This document shows positions 33,984 through 43,671 of a DNA stretch of 64,000 bases, piece by piece (position 1 is the first letter of the stretch; the number at the start of each line of letters is the position of its first letter). The notes below the pieces were generated by a model. That model saw only the letters and a program-made list of their open reading frames with translations. It was not told where the DNA came from and ran no database searches. The position numbers and the translations under genes were made by a program. The stretch comes from Caballeronia concitans (lineage in GTDB: Bacteria > Pseudomonadota > Gammaproteobacteria > Burkholderiales > Burkholderiaceae). The stretch covers positions 1 to 64,000 of the forward strand of contig NZ_FCNV02000008.1 of NCBI RefSeq assembly GCF_001544615.1, read 5' to 3'.

Positions 33984-34408
33984 GCGATCGATACGGCGAG
34001 CGCCTGATGCGCACACCATGCATCGTAGTCCGAACGATTCCAGTCCAGCTCGAGTGCGAGCCTCTTCGTGCCTTCGCGAATCTTCGGCTTATGCAGGCTG
34101 AGCGTGAGCGCATCGAGCGCGGGCCATTCATCGAACGATAACGCGGCGATTTCCACCGCGAGCGTTTCGAGCAGGCGCGTATGCGGCTTGTCCTGCAGAT
34201 ACGCGGTCACGCGATTGCACCACGCTTCGTAATCGATGAGCCGCGCTTCGTTCGGCATGTCACGATAGCGCAGGCTCGCATCGATGGACACGGGCTGCGG
34301 CGCACGATGCTCGTGCTCGTACAGCCCGATGCGCGTCATCACGACGAGTTCATCGACGATGACGCGCCAGCCCCGGCCGCCCGCATGAAAAGGCTCGAAG
34401 GGCTTCAC
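33980..34408 (-). CDS. FolB-like dihydroneopterin aldolase family protein
   Basis: A 142-residue protein of the tunnelling fold. IVDELVVMTRIGLYEHEHRAPQPV resembles the FolB opening (landmarks GLYEHEH and QPV), with LLETLAVEIA and LHKPKIREG supplying the conserved Glu and Lys positions. It starts at GTG 34408, which overlaps the soxG stop (GTGA), showing tight coupling. FolB makes 6-hydroxymethyl-dihydropterin; a copy inside a sarcosine oxidase operon suggests a tetrahydrofolate-related role supporting methylene-THF formation. Whether it still has aldolase activity is unknown. Confidence 0.75.
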   Translation of the reverse strand: MKPFEPFHAGGRGWRVIVDELVVMTRIGLYEHEHRAPQPVSIDASLRYRDMPNEARLIDYEAWCNRVTAYLQDKPHTRLLETLAVEIAALSFDEWPALDALTLSLHKPKIREGTKRLALELDWNRSDYDAWCAHQALAVSIA

Positions 34409-35058
34409 GACAGCAACGGCTCGGCTGCATCGAGCATGATCTTCACGAAGTAATCCGCGAAGCTCCGGCGCACGATGATCTCGAAGCGATCCGCACCGAG
34501 CGGCACGAGCGTGATCGACGCCTTGAAGTAATGGCTCTGCGCACACTGTCCCACGCCGAACATCTTCGGATGCAGGTCGAGCGGGCAGCCGCGCGACAGC
34601 ACATCGCGTGTGCGCGGTCCGTCGATATCGAGCACCGTGTAGCCGCTGCCGATATCCACCGCCGACGCAAACGCGCCCGCGAACGCATCGCGCAAACGTG
34701 CTTCGAGCGGCGCGATGCGCGACGCATCATGCGCGACTTCCGACACCACGAGCCATTCGTCCGGGCCGAGCCACAGCATGTCGTAGCCGTTGCCCTTCGC
34801 GATGGTGTTCGGCCTCTCAGGCGGCGCACAGCCGATCACGCTCTGCACCGCTTGCACGAAGGCCGCGTCGCGCGTATCGCCGCGCACGTTCACGAGTTGC
34901 AGGAACGGACGCTCCGTCAAACGAAACGCCTTCGATGCGCCCGCCTGATGCGCCTTCATCAACGCATCGGCGCCCACGAGCGGCGACTCCTGCCACACGC
35001 CCTGCCCGACCGTCACGCGATCGACGACAGTCGAGGAACCTCTGGTTTCATTCAACAT
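34405..35058 (-). CDS. soxG: sarcosine oxidase gamma subunit
   Basis: A 217-residue subunit of heterotetrameric sarcosine oxidase with a GcvT-like fold (LWLGPDEWLVV, DIGSGYTVLDIDGP, RGCPLDLHP). The start at 35058 has AAGGAG 9 bases upstream and overlaps the end of soxA by 11 bases. SoxG stabilises the complex and does not carry a cofactor of its own in known enzymes. It is followed by the coupled folB-like gene. Confidence 0.9.
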   Translation of the reverse strand: MLNETRGSSTVVDRVTVGQGVWQESPLVGADALMKAHQAGASKAFRLTERPFLQLVNVRGDTRDAAFVQAVQSVIGCAPPERPNTIAKGNGYDMLWLGPDEWLVVSEVAHDASRIAPLEARLRDAFAGAFASAVDIGSGYTVLDIDGPRTRDVLSRGCPLDLHPKMFGVGQCAQSHYFKASITLVPLGADRFEIIVRRSFADYFVKIMLDAAEPLLS

Positions 35059-38050
35059 GCTGACGTGCTCCTTCGCTGTCGTAGAACACCGAACTGGTGA
35101 TCTTTGCGTTGATCTGCTTGCCGCCCGCAAGCGGGATCGTGACCGATTCGCCGATCTTGTCGAGGCCGCCCTTCACGACGGCCAACGCAATCGAACGCTT
35201 CAAAACAGGGCTGAAATAGCTCGACGTGACATGACCGAGCATCGGCGCGGTATCGCCCTGGAACGGACCCGCGACGATCTGCGCGCCTTCGGGCAGCACG
35301 AACGACGGATCGTCCGTGAGCAAGCCGACGAACTGCTTGCGTCCCGCCTTCGCAGTATCCGAGCGCGTGAGCGAACGCTTGCCGATGAAGTCCTTCGACT
35401 TCGCGACGAGCCCGCCCATGCCGAGGTCGTACGGCGTCATCGAGCCGTCCGTGTCCTGCCCGACGATGATGTAGCCCTTCTCCGCGCGCAGCACGTGCAT
35501 CGTTTCCGTGCCGTAAGGCGTGATGTCGAATTCCGCGCCCGCTTCCATCAACGCTTCCCATACCGCGCGGCCCACGTTCGCCGGCACGTTCACTTCATAG
35601 GCCAGCTCGCCCGAGAAGCTGATGCGCATCACGCGCGCCGATGCACCCGCCACCGTGCCATCGCGATAGCTCATGAACGGGAACGCGCCATTAGCGAAGT
35701 CGATGTCCTGACACACCTTCTGCAACACCTTGCGGCTGTTCGGACCGACGACGGCGAAGGTCGCCCAATGATCCGTCACCGATGCGAGGCGCACGCGCAT
35801 GTCGGGCCATTCGGTCTGCAGCCAGCGTTCGAGCCACGTGAGCACGCGCGCCGCGCCGCCGGTGGTCGTCGTCATCATGTAGTGATGTTCGGCGAGGCGC
35901 ACGGTCACGCCATCGTCGAAGATCATGCCGTTTTCGTCGAGCATCAGGCCATAACGGCACTTGCCCACTTCCAGCTTGCTCCACGGGTTCGTATAGACCC
36001 AGTTGAGCAGCTTGGCCGCATCGGGGCCTTGAATGTCGATCTTGCCGAGCGTCGATGCATCCAGAATACCGACGCTTTCGCGCACCGCGAGCGACTCGCG
36101 CGCGACCGCCGCGTGCATGTCCTCGTTGCCGCGCGGGTAGTACCACGGCCGCTTCCAGTTGCCGACATCCTCGAACATCGCGCCGTTCTGCACGTGCCAT
36201 TCGTGAATGGCGGTCTTGCGCACCGGATCGAGAAACTCGCCCAGCTCGCGGCCCGCGAACGTGCCGAACGTCACCGGCGTGTAGTTCGGACGGAACGTGG
36301 TCGTGCCCGTTTCCGGAATGGTCTTGCCGAGCGCTTGCGCAAGAATCGCCATGCCGTTGATGTTGCCGAGCTTGCCCTGATCGGTGCCGAAGCCCATCGC
36401 CGTATAACGCTTGACGTGCTCGACGGATTCGAAGCCTTCACGCGCCGCGAGATAGATGTCGGCGGCGGATACGTCGTTCTGGAAATCGACGAACTGCTTC
36501 GGACCGCGCGTGGCAAGCTCGCGACCGCCGACGATCCACAGCGGCATCAACGGCGCTTCCACGATTTCTGCCACTTTCACCGCTTCCGGCCGCGCGACGA
36601 TGTGCCCTGCCGCGCGCGCCGCTTCCGCGCCTGCATCGAGACCGAAGCGAATGCCGCGCGCCAGCGTGAATTCGCCCGCGCATGCGCCGACGCTGCTTTC
36701 GGCCTGCATCGCCTTGCCGGGAACGAAGCACGCTTTCTCGTCGTGCCAGTGCGCCTTCCCGCCCGATTGCGCGAAGAGATGCAGCACGGGGCTCCATCCG
36801 CCCGACATCGCGACGAGATCGCAAGGCAGGTCCGTTTGCTTCGCGCCGACTTGTCCCTTCGCATACGCGGCCACTTCCACCGACGACACGCGCAGCTTGC
36901 CGTGCGCCGCGGTCACGACCGCTTCGTTGAGCACGCGCACGCCATAGCGCCGCGCGGCTGCGGGCAATGCGCCTTTCGATTCCATCGGACGCGGATCGAC
37001 GACCGTCACGTTCGCGCCCGCTGCCTTGAGATCGAGCGCGCATTGATACGCGTCGTCGTTGTTGGTGAACACGACGGCGTTGCGGCCCGGCAGCACCGCA
37101 TAGCGATGCAGATACGTGGATACCGCCGATGCCAGCATCACGCCCGGCAAATCGTTATTGCCGAACACGATGGGACGCTCGTGCGCGCCCGTCGCGAGAA
37201 TCACGCGCTTCGCACGCACTTTCCACATCAGTTCGCGCGTGCCCTTGCGCATCGACACAGGCAGATGTTCGGTCAGACGCTGCGTCACCGTGACGAGGTT
37301 GTGGTCCTGATAGCCGAACGCCGTGCTGCGCGAAAGTATCTTCACGTCAGGCATTTTTCGCAATTCGGCTTCCACTTTCTGCACCCATTGCAGCGCGGAC
37401 TTGCCATCGATCTCGGCGCGGCACGACAAGAGCGAGCCGCCGAGTTCCGGCTGATCGTCGACGAGCATCACGCGCGCACCCGACAGACCCGCCGCATACG
37501 CAGCAGCGAGACCCGACGGTCCGCCGCCGACCACGAGCACGTCGCAATGCGCGAAGCACTTGTCGTAGCGGTCCGCATCGCGCTGTTCGGGCGCCTTGCC
37601 GAGACCGGCTGCATCGCGGATCACTTCTTCGTACTTCGGCCACATCTTGCGCGGCCACATGAACGTCTTGTAGTAGAAGCCCGCCGGAATGAAGCGCGCG
37701 ATCTTCTGATTGACCGCCATGCGATCGTTCTCGATGTTCGGCTTCGCGTTCACGCTCTCGGCAACGAGTCCCTGATACAGCTCGACTTCCGTCGCGCGCG
37801 CGTTCGGCACCGTATAAGCGCCTTTTTCAAGCTGCACGACGGCATTCGGCTCTTCGACACCCGCCGTCACGATGCCGCGTGGCCGGTGATACTTCCAGCT
37901 ACGCGCGACGAAGTGCTGTCCGTTCGCGAGCAATGCGGAGGCGAGCGTGTCGCCCTGAAAGCCCTGATACGTCTTGCCGTTGAACGTGAACGTCAGCGCG
38001 ATGGCGCGATTGATGCGCCCGCCCGTGGCGAGTCGGTCTTTCTGGCTCAT
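35048..38050 (-). CDS. soxA: sarcosine oxidase alpha subunit
   Basis: A 1000-residue protein with the SoxA plan: an N-terminal 2Fe-2S-fold-like segment (FNGKTYQGFQGDTLASALLANG; landmark GDTLASALLANG), a dinucleotide-binding region VLVVGGGPSGLAAAYAAG (about 170-190), a middle oxidoreductase domain, and a C-terminal GcvT-like domain (about 600-990) that binds tetrahydrofolate. The complex oxidises sarcosine to glycine and makes 5,10-methylene-THF plus hydrogen peroxide. It overlaps soxD by 4 bases and soxG by 11. The very long plus-strand frame opposite it is a GC-rich shadow. Confidence 0.93.
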   Translation of the reverse strand: MSQKDRLATGGRINRAIALTFTFNGKTYQGFQGDTLASALLANGQHFVARSWKYHRPRGIVTAGVEEPNAVVQLEKGAYTVPNARATEVELYQGLVAESVNAKPNIENDRMAVNQKIARFIPAGFYYKTFMWPRKMWPKYEEVIRDAAGLGKAPEQRDADRYDKCFAHCDVLVVGGGPSGLAAAYAAGLSGARVMLVDDQPELGGSLLSCRAEIDGKSALQWVQKVEAELRKMPDVKILSRSTAFGYQDHNLVTVTQRLTEHLPVSMRKGTRELMWKVRAKRVILATGAHERPIVFGNNDLPGVMLASAVSTYLHRYAVLPGRNAVVFTNNDDAYQCALDLKAAGANVTVVDPRPMESKGALPAAARRYGVRVLNEAVVTAAHGKLRVSSVEVAAYAKGQVGAKQTDLPCDLVAMSGGWSPVLHLFAQSGGKAHWHDEKACFVPGKAMQAESSVGACAGEFTLARGIRFGLDAGAEAARAAGHIVARPEAVKVAEIVEAPLMPLWIVGGRELATRGPKQFVDFQNDVSAADIYLAAREGFESVEHVKRYTAMGFGTDQGKLGNINGMAILAQALGKTIPETGTTTFRPNYTPVTFGTFAGRELGEFLDPVRKTAIHEWHVQNGAMFEDVGNWKRPWYYPRGNEDMHAAVARESLAVRESVGILDASTLGKIDIQGPDAAKLLNWVYTNPWSKLEVGKCRYGLMLDENGMIFDDGVTVRLAEHHYMMTTTTGGAARVLTWLERWLQTEWPDMRVRLASVTDHWATFAVVGPNSRKVLQKVCQDIDFANGAFPFMSYRDGTVAGASARVMRISFSGELAYEVNVPANVGRAVWEALMEAGAEFDITPYGTETMHVLRAEKGYIIVGQDTDGSMTPYDLGMGGLVAKSKDFIGKRSLTRSDTAKAGRKQFVGLLTDDPSFVLPEGAQIVAGPFQGDTAPMLGHVTSSYFSPVLKRSIALAVVKGGLDKIGESVTIPLAGGKQINAKITSSVFYDSEGARQHVE

Positions 38051-38346
38051 TTCGACGCTCCTTCCTTGTTGTCCATTGCAGCCAGCGGACGGTCGAACGT
38101 CTCGTAGCCCTGAATCTCATAGCTCACCGTGTCGCGCTGAACCTTGAACCAGCGACGGCAGCCCTGCGCATGCATCCATTGCTCGCGATGCACGCCGCGC
38201 GGATTACGGCGCATGAAGAGATAGTCGCCCCATTCCTTGTCGGTGAGCTTGTCGGTATCCAGCGGGCGCGCGATATCCGCTTCGCCGCCGCAGGAGAATT
38301 CGGTTTCGGCGCGCGGCCCGCACCAGGGGCATTCGATCAGCAACAT
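38047..38346 (-). CDS. soxD: sarcosine oxidase delta subunit
   Basis: A 99-residue zinc-binding subunit. The motif LLIECPWCGPRAETEFSCGGEA with Cys pairs and the later HAQGCRRWF are typical of SoxD. The ATG at 38346 follows GGGAG. It overlaps soxA by 4 bases and starts 13 bases after soxB, in the standard soxBDAG order. Confidence 0.92.
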   Translation of the reverse strand: MLLIECPWCGPRAETEFSCGGEADIARPLDTDKLTDKEWGDYLFMRRNPRGVHREQWMHAQGCRRWFKVQRDTVSYEIQGYETFDRPLAAMDNKEGASK

Positions 38347-38359
38347 GTGTCCTCTCCCT

Positions 38360-39604
38360 TCAGTGCGCAACGGCAGCAGCGCCGTGTTCGTCGATCAGAT
38401 GGCCGGTATAGAAACGATCCAGCGAGAACGGCGCATTCAACGGATGCGGCTCGTCCTTCGCGATGGTGTGCGCATACGCCCAGCCGGAACCCGGCGTTGC
38501 CTTGAAGCCGCCCGTACCCCATCCGCAATTGAAATACAGGCCCTTCACGTCGGTCTTGCTGATGATCGGGCACGCATCCGGCGATACATCCACGATGCCG
38601 CCCCACTGCCGGTTCATGCGCACGCGCGAGAACACGGGGAACATCTCGACGATCGCTTCCAGCGTGCCTTCGATGATGTGAAAGCTGCCGCGCTGTCCGA
38701 AGCCCGTGTATTGATCGACGCCCGCGCCGATCACGAGATCGCCCTTGTCGGACTGGCTGATATACGCATGCACCGCGTTCGACATGACGACAGTGTTGAC
38801 CACCGGCTTGATCGGCTCGGACACCAGCGCCTGCAGCGGATGGCTTTCGAGCGGAAGGCGCACGCCGGCCATGTCCGCGAGCGTCGTCGTGTTGCCCGCC
38901 GCGACGATCGCAACCTTCTTCGCCTTGATATGGCCTTTGGTCGTATCGACGCCGGTCACGCGGTTGCCGTCGCGACGAATGCCTACCACCTGACAGTTCT
39001 GAATGATGTCGACGCCCGCCTGGTCCGCGCCGCGCGCGAAGCCCCACGCGACCGCATCGTGACGCGCGACGCCGCCGCGTCGCTGAATGGATGCGCCCAG
39101 CACCGGATAGCGGCTATTCAGGTTGATGGTCGGCTCGATTTCCTTGATCTGCGCGGGCGTGAGGAACTCGGCATCGACGCCGTTGAGACGGTTCGCGTTC
39201 ACGCGGCGCTCGGTATCGCGCACGTCCTGCAGCGTATGCGCGAGATTCATCACGCCGCGCTGGCTGAACATGACGTTGTAGTTGAGGTCCTGCGAAAGCC
39301 CTTCCCACAGCTTCATCGCCTTTTCATACAGCGCGGCGGATTCGTCCCACAGATAGTTGGATCGAACGATGGTCGTATTGCGCGCCGTGTTGCCGCCGCC
39401 GATCCAACCCTTCTCGAGAATCGCGACGTTCGTGATGCCATGTTCCTTCGCGAGGTAATACGCAGTCGCGAGACCATGCCCACCGCCGCCGACGATCACC
39501 ACGTCGTATTCGCGCTTGGGCTCGGGACTGCGCCACTGGCGCTCCCAGTTCTCGTGATACGACATGCCGTTGCGCAGCAGGCTGAATATCGAATAGCGGC
39601 TCAT
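38360..39604 (-). CDS. soxB: sarcosine oxidase beta subunit
   Basis: A 414-residue flavoprotein. The FAD-binding motif is [19 protein letters not shown] (about 34-52) followed by [15 protein letters not shown]; the substrate side includes [24 protein letters not shown] (landmark [11 protein letters not shown]). SoxB carries the covalent FMN and performs the oxidation of sarcosine. It is preceded by sdaA with a 28-base gap, so sdaA and soxBDAG are likely one transcript. Confidence 0.93.
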   Translation of the reverse strand: MSRYSIFSLLRNGMSYHENWERQWRSPEPKREYDVVIVGGGGHGLATAYYLAKEHGITNVAILEKGWIGGGNTARNTTIVRSNYLWDESAALYEKAMKLWEGLSQDLNYNVMFSQRGVMNLAHTLQDVRDTERRVNANRLNGVDAEFLTPAQIKEIEPTINLNSRYPVLGASIQRRGGVARHDAVAWGFARGADQAGVDIIQNCQVVGIRRDGNRVTGVDTTKGHIKAKKVAIVAAGNTTTLADMAGVRLPLESHPLQALVSEPIKPVVNTVVMSNAVHAYISQSDKGDLVIGAGVDQYTGFGQRGSFHIIEGTLEAIVEMFPVFSRVRMNRQWGGIVDVSPDACPIISKTDVKGLYFNCGWGTGGFKATPGSGWAYAHTIAKDEPHPLNAPFSLDRFYTGHLIDEHGAAAVAH

Positions 39605-39632
39605 GGTGTTTCCCTTGTTTCGTAGCGGTGTT

Positions 39633-41027
39633 TCAGCACTCGATGACGTTCACGGCCAGCCCGCCGCGCGACGTCTCCTTGTATTTCGTCTTCATGTCCG
39701 CGCCCGTTTCGCGCATCGTCTTGATGACGGAATCGAGCGACACGTAATGCGTGCCGTCGCCCTTCATCGCCATGCGCGCGGCGTTGATCGCCTTGATCGC
39801 GCCCATCGCGTTGCGCTCGATGCAGGGAATCTGCACGAGGCCGCCGACGGGATCGCACGTCATGCCGAGGTTGTGTTCCATGCCTATTTCAGCGGCGTTT
39901 TCCACTTGCGCGGGCGTGCCGCCCATGACGGCCGCGAGCGCGGCGGCGGCCATCGAGCACGCGACGCCCACTTCGCCCTGACAGCCCACTTCCGCGCCCG
40001 AGATCGACGCGGTTTCCTTGTAGATGATGCCGATGGCCGCTGCCGTCAGAAGAAAGCGCACGATGCCTTCATCGTTCGCGCCGTGCATGAACTTGACGTA
40101 GTAATGCAGCACGGCGGGGATCACGCCGGCCGCACCGTTCGTCGGCGCGGTCACCACGCGCCCGCCCGATGCGTTCTCTTCGTTGACGGCCATCGCGTAG
40201 AGATTGACCCAGTCGAGCATCGACAACGGATCGCGCAGCGACTCTTCGGAACGCGAGCGCAATTGCGCGGACAGGTCCGCTGCGCGGCGCTTGACGTGCA
40301 TCGGGCCGGGCAATTCGCCGCGTTCCTTGCAGCCGCGCTCGACACATGCGGCCATCACGCGCCACACGGCGAGCATGCCTTCGCGCACGTCCTGTTCGCT
40401 GCGATTCGCGCATTCGTTCTTCATCGCGATATCGGCGATAGACAGACCTGTCTCCCGGCAGATGCGCATGAGGTCGTCGCCGGTGCGAAACGGATACGGC
40501 ACGTTCGCGCCCGCGCGCACGCCGTTCACGCGATCGCCTTCGCGATTCACCACGAAGCCGCCGCCGATCGAGTAATACTCTTTCTCGACGAGCAACTGGC
40601 CGTGTTCGTCGAACGCCTGAAAGCGCATGCCGTTCGGATGCACGATGCTCGATCCCGCCGCGCCCGGCATCAGCTTGCGATAGAAGCCGATATGTTCGCG
40701 CTCGTCGAACGCAATGGCGTGCTTGCCGAGCAGCATCAGGCACCGCTTCTCGCGAATCTCCCTCAGACGCGGCGCGATGACGTCGGGATCGATCAGATCG
40801 GGCAGATTGCCTTCGAGACCGAGCAGCACGGCCTTGTCGGTGCCGTGGCCCTTGCCGGTCGCACCGAGCGAGCCGAACAGTTCGACCCGCACGCGCGTGA
40901 CGAACGCAAGCAGATTCGCATCCTCGATATGCGATGCAAAGCGGCATGCCGCGATCATCGGCCCGACGGTATGCGAGCTGGAAGGACCGATGCCGATCTT
41001 GAACAGATCGAAAACGCTGACATTCAT
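39633..41027 (-). CDS. sdaA: L-serine ammonia-lyase (iron-sulfur)
   Basis: A 464-residue single-chain L-serine dehydratase. The N-terminal domain begins [24 protein letters not shown] (landmark [11 protein letters not shown]), and the catalytic alpha domain contains the cysteines expected for a 4Fe-4S cluster ([33 protein letters not shown], shown as separate landmarks). It converts serine to pyruvate and ammonia. Leading the sox operon, it completes betaine to glycine to serine to pyruvate catabolism, with the glycine hydroxymethyltransferase encoded elsewhere. Confidence 0.92.
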   Translation of the reverse strand: MNVSVFDLFKIGIGPSSSHTVGPMIAACRFASHIEDANLLAFVTRVRVELFGSLGATGKGHGTDKAVLLGLEGNLPDLIDPDVIAPRLREIREKRCLMLLGKHAIAFDEREHIGFYRKLMPGAAGSSIVHPNGMRFQAFDEHGQLLVEKEYYSIGGGFVVNREGDRVNGVRAGANVPYPFRTGDDLMRICRETGLSIADIAMKNECANRSEQDVREGMLAVWRVMAACVERGCKERGELPGPMHVKRRAADLSAQLRSRSEESLRDPLSMLDWVNLYAMAVNEENASGGRVVTAPTNGAAGVIPAVLHYYVKFMHGANDEGIVRFLLTAAAIGIIYKETASISGAEVGCQGEVGVACSMAAAALAAVMGGTPAQVENAAEIGMEHNLGMTCDPVGGLVQIPCIERNAMGAIKAINAARMAMKGDGTHYVSLDSVIKTMRETGADMKTKYKETSRGGLAVNVIEC

Positions 41028-41327
41028 GGCGTGCCCTCAGGGTTGGCGGTTCGCATGCGTGGCCGGTTCATCACCCGATCACGACATGGCCTCATTGCAC
41101 CAAACCGCAATTCCCGCTGATAGAACAAAAACGGCATGGAAATGGGATGGCGGCGTCAGCGCGTTCTTTCGCACGCTTCGCATGGCACGTTGCCGCGCGG
41201 TTTCGTTGGAAATCGGGAGTTTTTTGAGATTGCTCTGAAAGGCTGAACGGGTGGGCCTCGGTATATTCCCTAGGTCGCGAGAGCACGCCTCTCTTTACCG
41301 ATTTCCCTCGTTCAACGGTTTGCAGCA
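41028..41327. other. intergenic region upstream of sdaA
   Basis: About 300 bases between the divergent sdaA-sox operon and a small membrane protein gene. It is less GC-rich near 41100-41260. I found no credible riboswitch, hairpin or consensus promoter; TATATT at 41262-41267 could be a -10 for the plus-strand gene but has no matching -35. A GbdR-type activator site is expected for the sox side but I cannot identify one. Confidence 0.4.
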
Positions 41328-41642
41328 ATGGAAAGTCACGCCCTTCCCGATCAGTTCTTCAAGTCCTGGGTTTTCGCGTTCGTCGTCGGCGCTGGTGTCG
41401 TCGGCGTGCTTCAGGCTTTAGGCATCCTTTCGCCCGAACGCCTGCTCACGCGGGAAGCGCCCGTGTGGGCCGCGCTCGTCGTCGTGTGCTCGCTCGGCCC
41501 CGTGCTGCGCTACTTCGGCGTGTTGAAGGCGGAAGTCGAACAACGCTGGGGCGACTACACCATCGCGAGTCTGCTCGGCCGTTCGACGGGCGCGCTCATC
41601 GGCGGCGTGTTCTCCTGGGCGTTCGCCGTGCTCGGCGCTTAA
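41328..41642 (+). CDS. small membrane protein of unknown function
   Basis: A 104-residue protein with three predicted membrane helices (about 12-33, 44-62 and 82-103). The loops are short and the second is charged (KAEVEQRWGDY). I do not recognise the family. Coding is supported by the consistent third-position GC and hydrophobic segmentation; the ribosome-binding site is weak. It is followed by a GlxA-type regulator after 117 bases. Confidence 0.6.
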   Translation: MESHALPDQFFKSWVFAFVVGAGVVGVLQALGILSPERLLTREAPVWAALVVVCSLGPVLRYFGVLKAEVEQRWGDYTIASLLGRSTGALIGGVFSWAFAVLGA

Positions 41643-41759
41643 ATCAGCTGTCTTCACGCCACGTCTCACTGCGTGGCGTCCCTCATTCCGATCATGCTCG
41701 CGCGATGCGCGGCCGGTGTTATGCTCGCTGCATAATTCCAGCCGCCGCAATTCACGCGC

Positions 41760-42848
41760 ATGAACCCCGCCGAGTCACTTCCGCCGCTCTCCATCGACGG
41801 CCAATCGAAATCGCGTATTCGCTTCGGCATCGTGCTGTTGCCGAACTTCACGCTGACCGCGTTCTCCGGCTTCGTCGATCTGCTGCGCCTCTCCGCCGAC
41901 GAAGGCGATTTCAGCCGCCCCGTGCGCTGCTCGTGGAGCGTGATCGGCGAAACGCTCGCGCCCGTGCGCGCCAGTTGCGGCATTCAGATCACGCCGTGGG
42001 AGACGTTCGAGAACGCCGAGCCGTTCGATTACGTCGTCGTGGTCGGCGGCCTGTTGCATTCGGGACCATCCGCGAGCGACGCCACGCTGCAGTTCATCCG
42101 CCGCGCCGCCGCTGCGGAAGCCACCATTGTCGGCATGTGCACGGGCGTCTTCACGCTGATGCGCGCGGGCGTGCTCGACGGTCATCGCGTATGTGTGAGC
42201 TGGTTCCACTACTGGGACTTCGTCGAGCGCTTTCCGCAGGCGGACGAGCAGATGCTCGTCGCGGACCGGCTCTTCGTGATCGACAGAAGGCGCATCACAT
42301 GTTCGGGCGGGCGCGCTTCCATCGACGTGGCCGCCGCCATCCTGCTGCGTCACTTCGAAACCGCGACGGTGCAGAAGGCGCTGCGCATTCTGCTCGTCGA
42401 CGACATGCAAAAGGGCAACGCGCCGCAACCGCATCCGCCGGGTCTCGCGCCCGCCACGCATCCGAAGGTCAAGCGCGCGATACTGCTGATGGAGCAGCAC
42501 GTGGGCCGCTCGTTATCTCTCGATGAACTCGCGCACAAGCTCGACATGTCCACGCGCCAGCTCGAACGTCTCTTCAAGTCGGAGACGGGCAAGGCGCCGC
42601 AAGCGTATGCGAAGCAGGTGCGTTTGCGCACGGCCGCGTGGCTGCTGACGAGTTCGGACAAGACGGTGGCCGATATCGCATCGAGTTGCGGCTTCTCGGA
42701 TGCATCGCATCTGGGCCGCGAATTCCGCAAGCAGTTCGGCTTGCCGCCGATGATGTATCGCGAGCAACGCGGCGCGCAGGACGCAGAAGAAGTGCATCAC
42801 GCAATGGACTACGACGAAACTTTCCCCGGCCGCGCGCAGGCGATCTAG
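41760..42848 (+). CDS. GlxA-family transcriptional regulator (DJ-1/PfpI plus AraC)
   Basis: A 362-residue regulator. The N-terminal amidotransferase-like domain (about 18-190) includes FGIVLLPNFTLTAFSGFVDLLR and MCTGVFTLMRAGVL (Cys in the nucleophile-elbow position); the C-terminal AraC domain (about 235-335) shows LDELAHKLDMSTRQLERLF and VADIASSCGFSDASHLGREF (landmarks given in part). Such proteins activate quaternary-amine catabolism genes (GbdR, CdhR, SouR). It is encoded just before the class II aldolase gene, its probable partner or target. Confidence 0.85.
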   Translation: MNPAESLPPLSIDGQSKSRIRFGIVLLPNFTLTAFSGFVDLLRLSADEGDFSRPVRCSWSVIGETLAPVRASCGIQITPWETFENAEPFDYVVVVGGLLHSGPSASDATLQFIRRAAAAEATIVGMCTGVFTLMRAGVLDGHRVCVSWFHYWDFVERFPQADEQMLVADRLFVIDRRRITCSGGRASIDVAAAILLRHFETATVQKALRILLVDDMQKGNAPQPHPPGLAPATHPKVKRAILLMEQHVGRSLSLDELAHKLDMSTRQLERLFKSETGKAPQAYAKQVRLRTAAWLLTSSDKTVADIASSCGFSDASHLGREFRKQFGLPPMMYREQRGAQDAEEVHHAMDYDETFPGRAQAI

Positions 42849-42896
42849 CACATCTGTCCGACGTTTTCCGCGGCCATCCACCCAAGGAGAAGCGGC

Positions 42897-43658
42897 ATGG
42901 AGACTCACGGTTATTCGCAGGAAGAATGGGCATTGCGCTGCGATCTCGCGGCGCTGTATCGCGTGATTGCGCATTTCCGCTGGACCGACATGATCTTCAC
43001 GCACATCAGCGCGCGCGTGCCGGGGCCGGAGCATCACTTTCTCATCAACCGGTACGGCGTGCTCTTCGACGAAATGCGCGCGTCGGATCTCGTGCGTATC
43101 GATAGCGAAGGCCGCCCCGTCGATGCCGATCCCGCTCATCCCGAGCGATACCTCGTGAATCCCGCGGGCTTCACCATTCACTCGGCCATTCATATGGCGC
43201 GGCCCGATGTGGTGTGCGTCGTGCATACGCATACGCCCGCCGGTGCAGCCGTATCCGCGCAGAAGAAAGGCCTCTTGCCGATCAGCCAGCACGCGTTGAA
43301 GTACTACGGGCATCTCGCGTATCACGACTACGAAGGCATTGCGCTCGATCTCGCGGAGCGCGATCGCCTCGTCAACGATCTCGGCCTGCATAACGCGATG
43401 ATCCTGCGCAATCACGGCCTGCTCACGTGCGGCCCGTCCATTCCGACCGCGTTTCAGGAGATGTACTTTCTGGAGCGCGCGTGCGAGATTCAGTTGCGGG
43501 CGCTCGCGGGCGGCGGCGAACTGAATCTGCCATCGGCGAAAGTGTGCGAAGTCACTGCCGCTCAGTATCGAAGCGACGAGATCGAGGGCGTGACCGCGCT
43601 GCAATGGCAGGCCGCGTTGCGGATGATCGAAGGCGGCAAGACGGATTATCGGACGTAG
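42897..43658 (+). CDS. class II aldolase/adducin family protein
   Basis: A 253-residue protein of the AraD/FucA fold. Zinc-ligand histidines appear in VHTHTPAGAAVS and RNHGLLTCG, and FTHISARVPG is the usual N-terminal motif. AAGGAG precedes the ATG. Members include fuculose-phosphate aldolase, ribulose-phosphate epimerase and decarboxylase-like proteins; the substrate here is unknown. It lies 48 bases after the GlxA regulator on the same strand, converging with the gbdR-like gene. Confidence 0.83.
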   Translation: METHGYSQEEWALRCDLAALYRVIAHFRWTDMIFTHISARVPGPEHHFLINRYGVLFDEMRASDLVRIDSEGRPVDADPAHPERYLVNPAGFTIHSAIHMARPDVVCVVHTHTPAGAAVSAQKKGLLPISQHALKYYGHLAYHDYEGIALDLAERDRLVNDLGLHNAMILRNHGLLTCGPSIPTAFQEMYFLERACEIQLRALAGGGELNLPSAKVCEVTAAQYRSDEIEGVTALQWQAALRMIEGGKTDYRT

Positions 43659-43671
43659 CGTTCGAACGGCG

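Noticed and set aside
35057-38107. A 1016-residue open frame on the plus strand
   Set aside because: It is exactly antisense to soxA, which has full family motifs. High GC at third positions keeps the opposite frame open; the translation is Arg/His-rich without domains.
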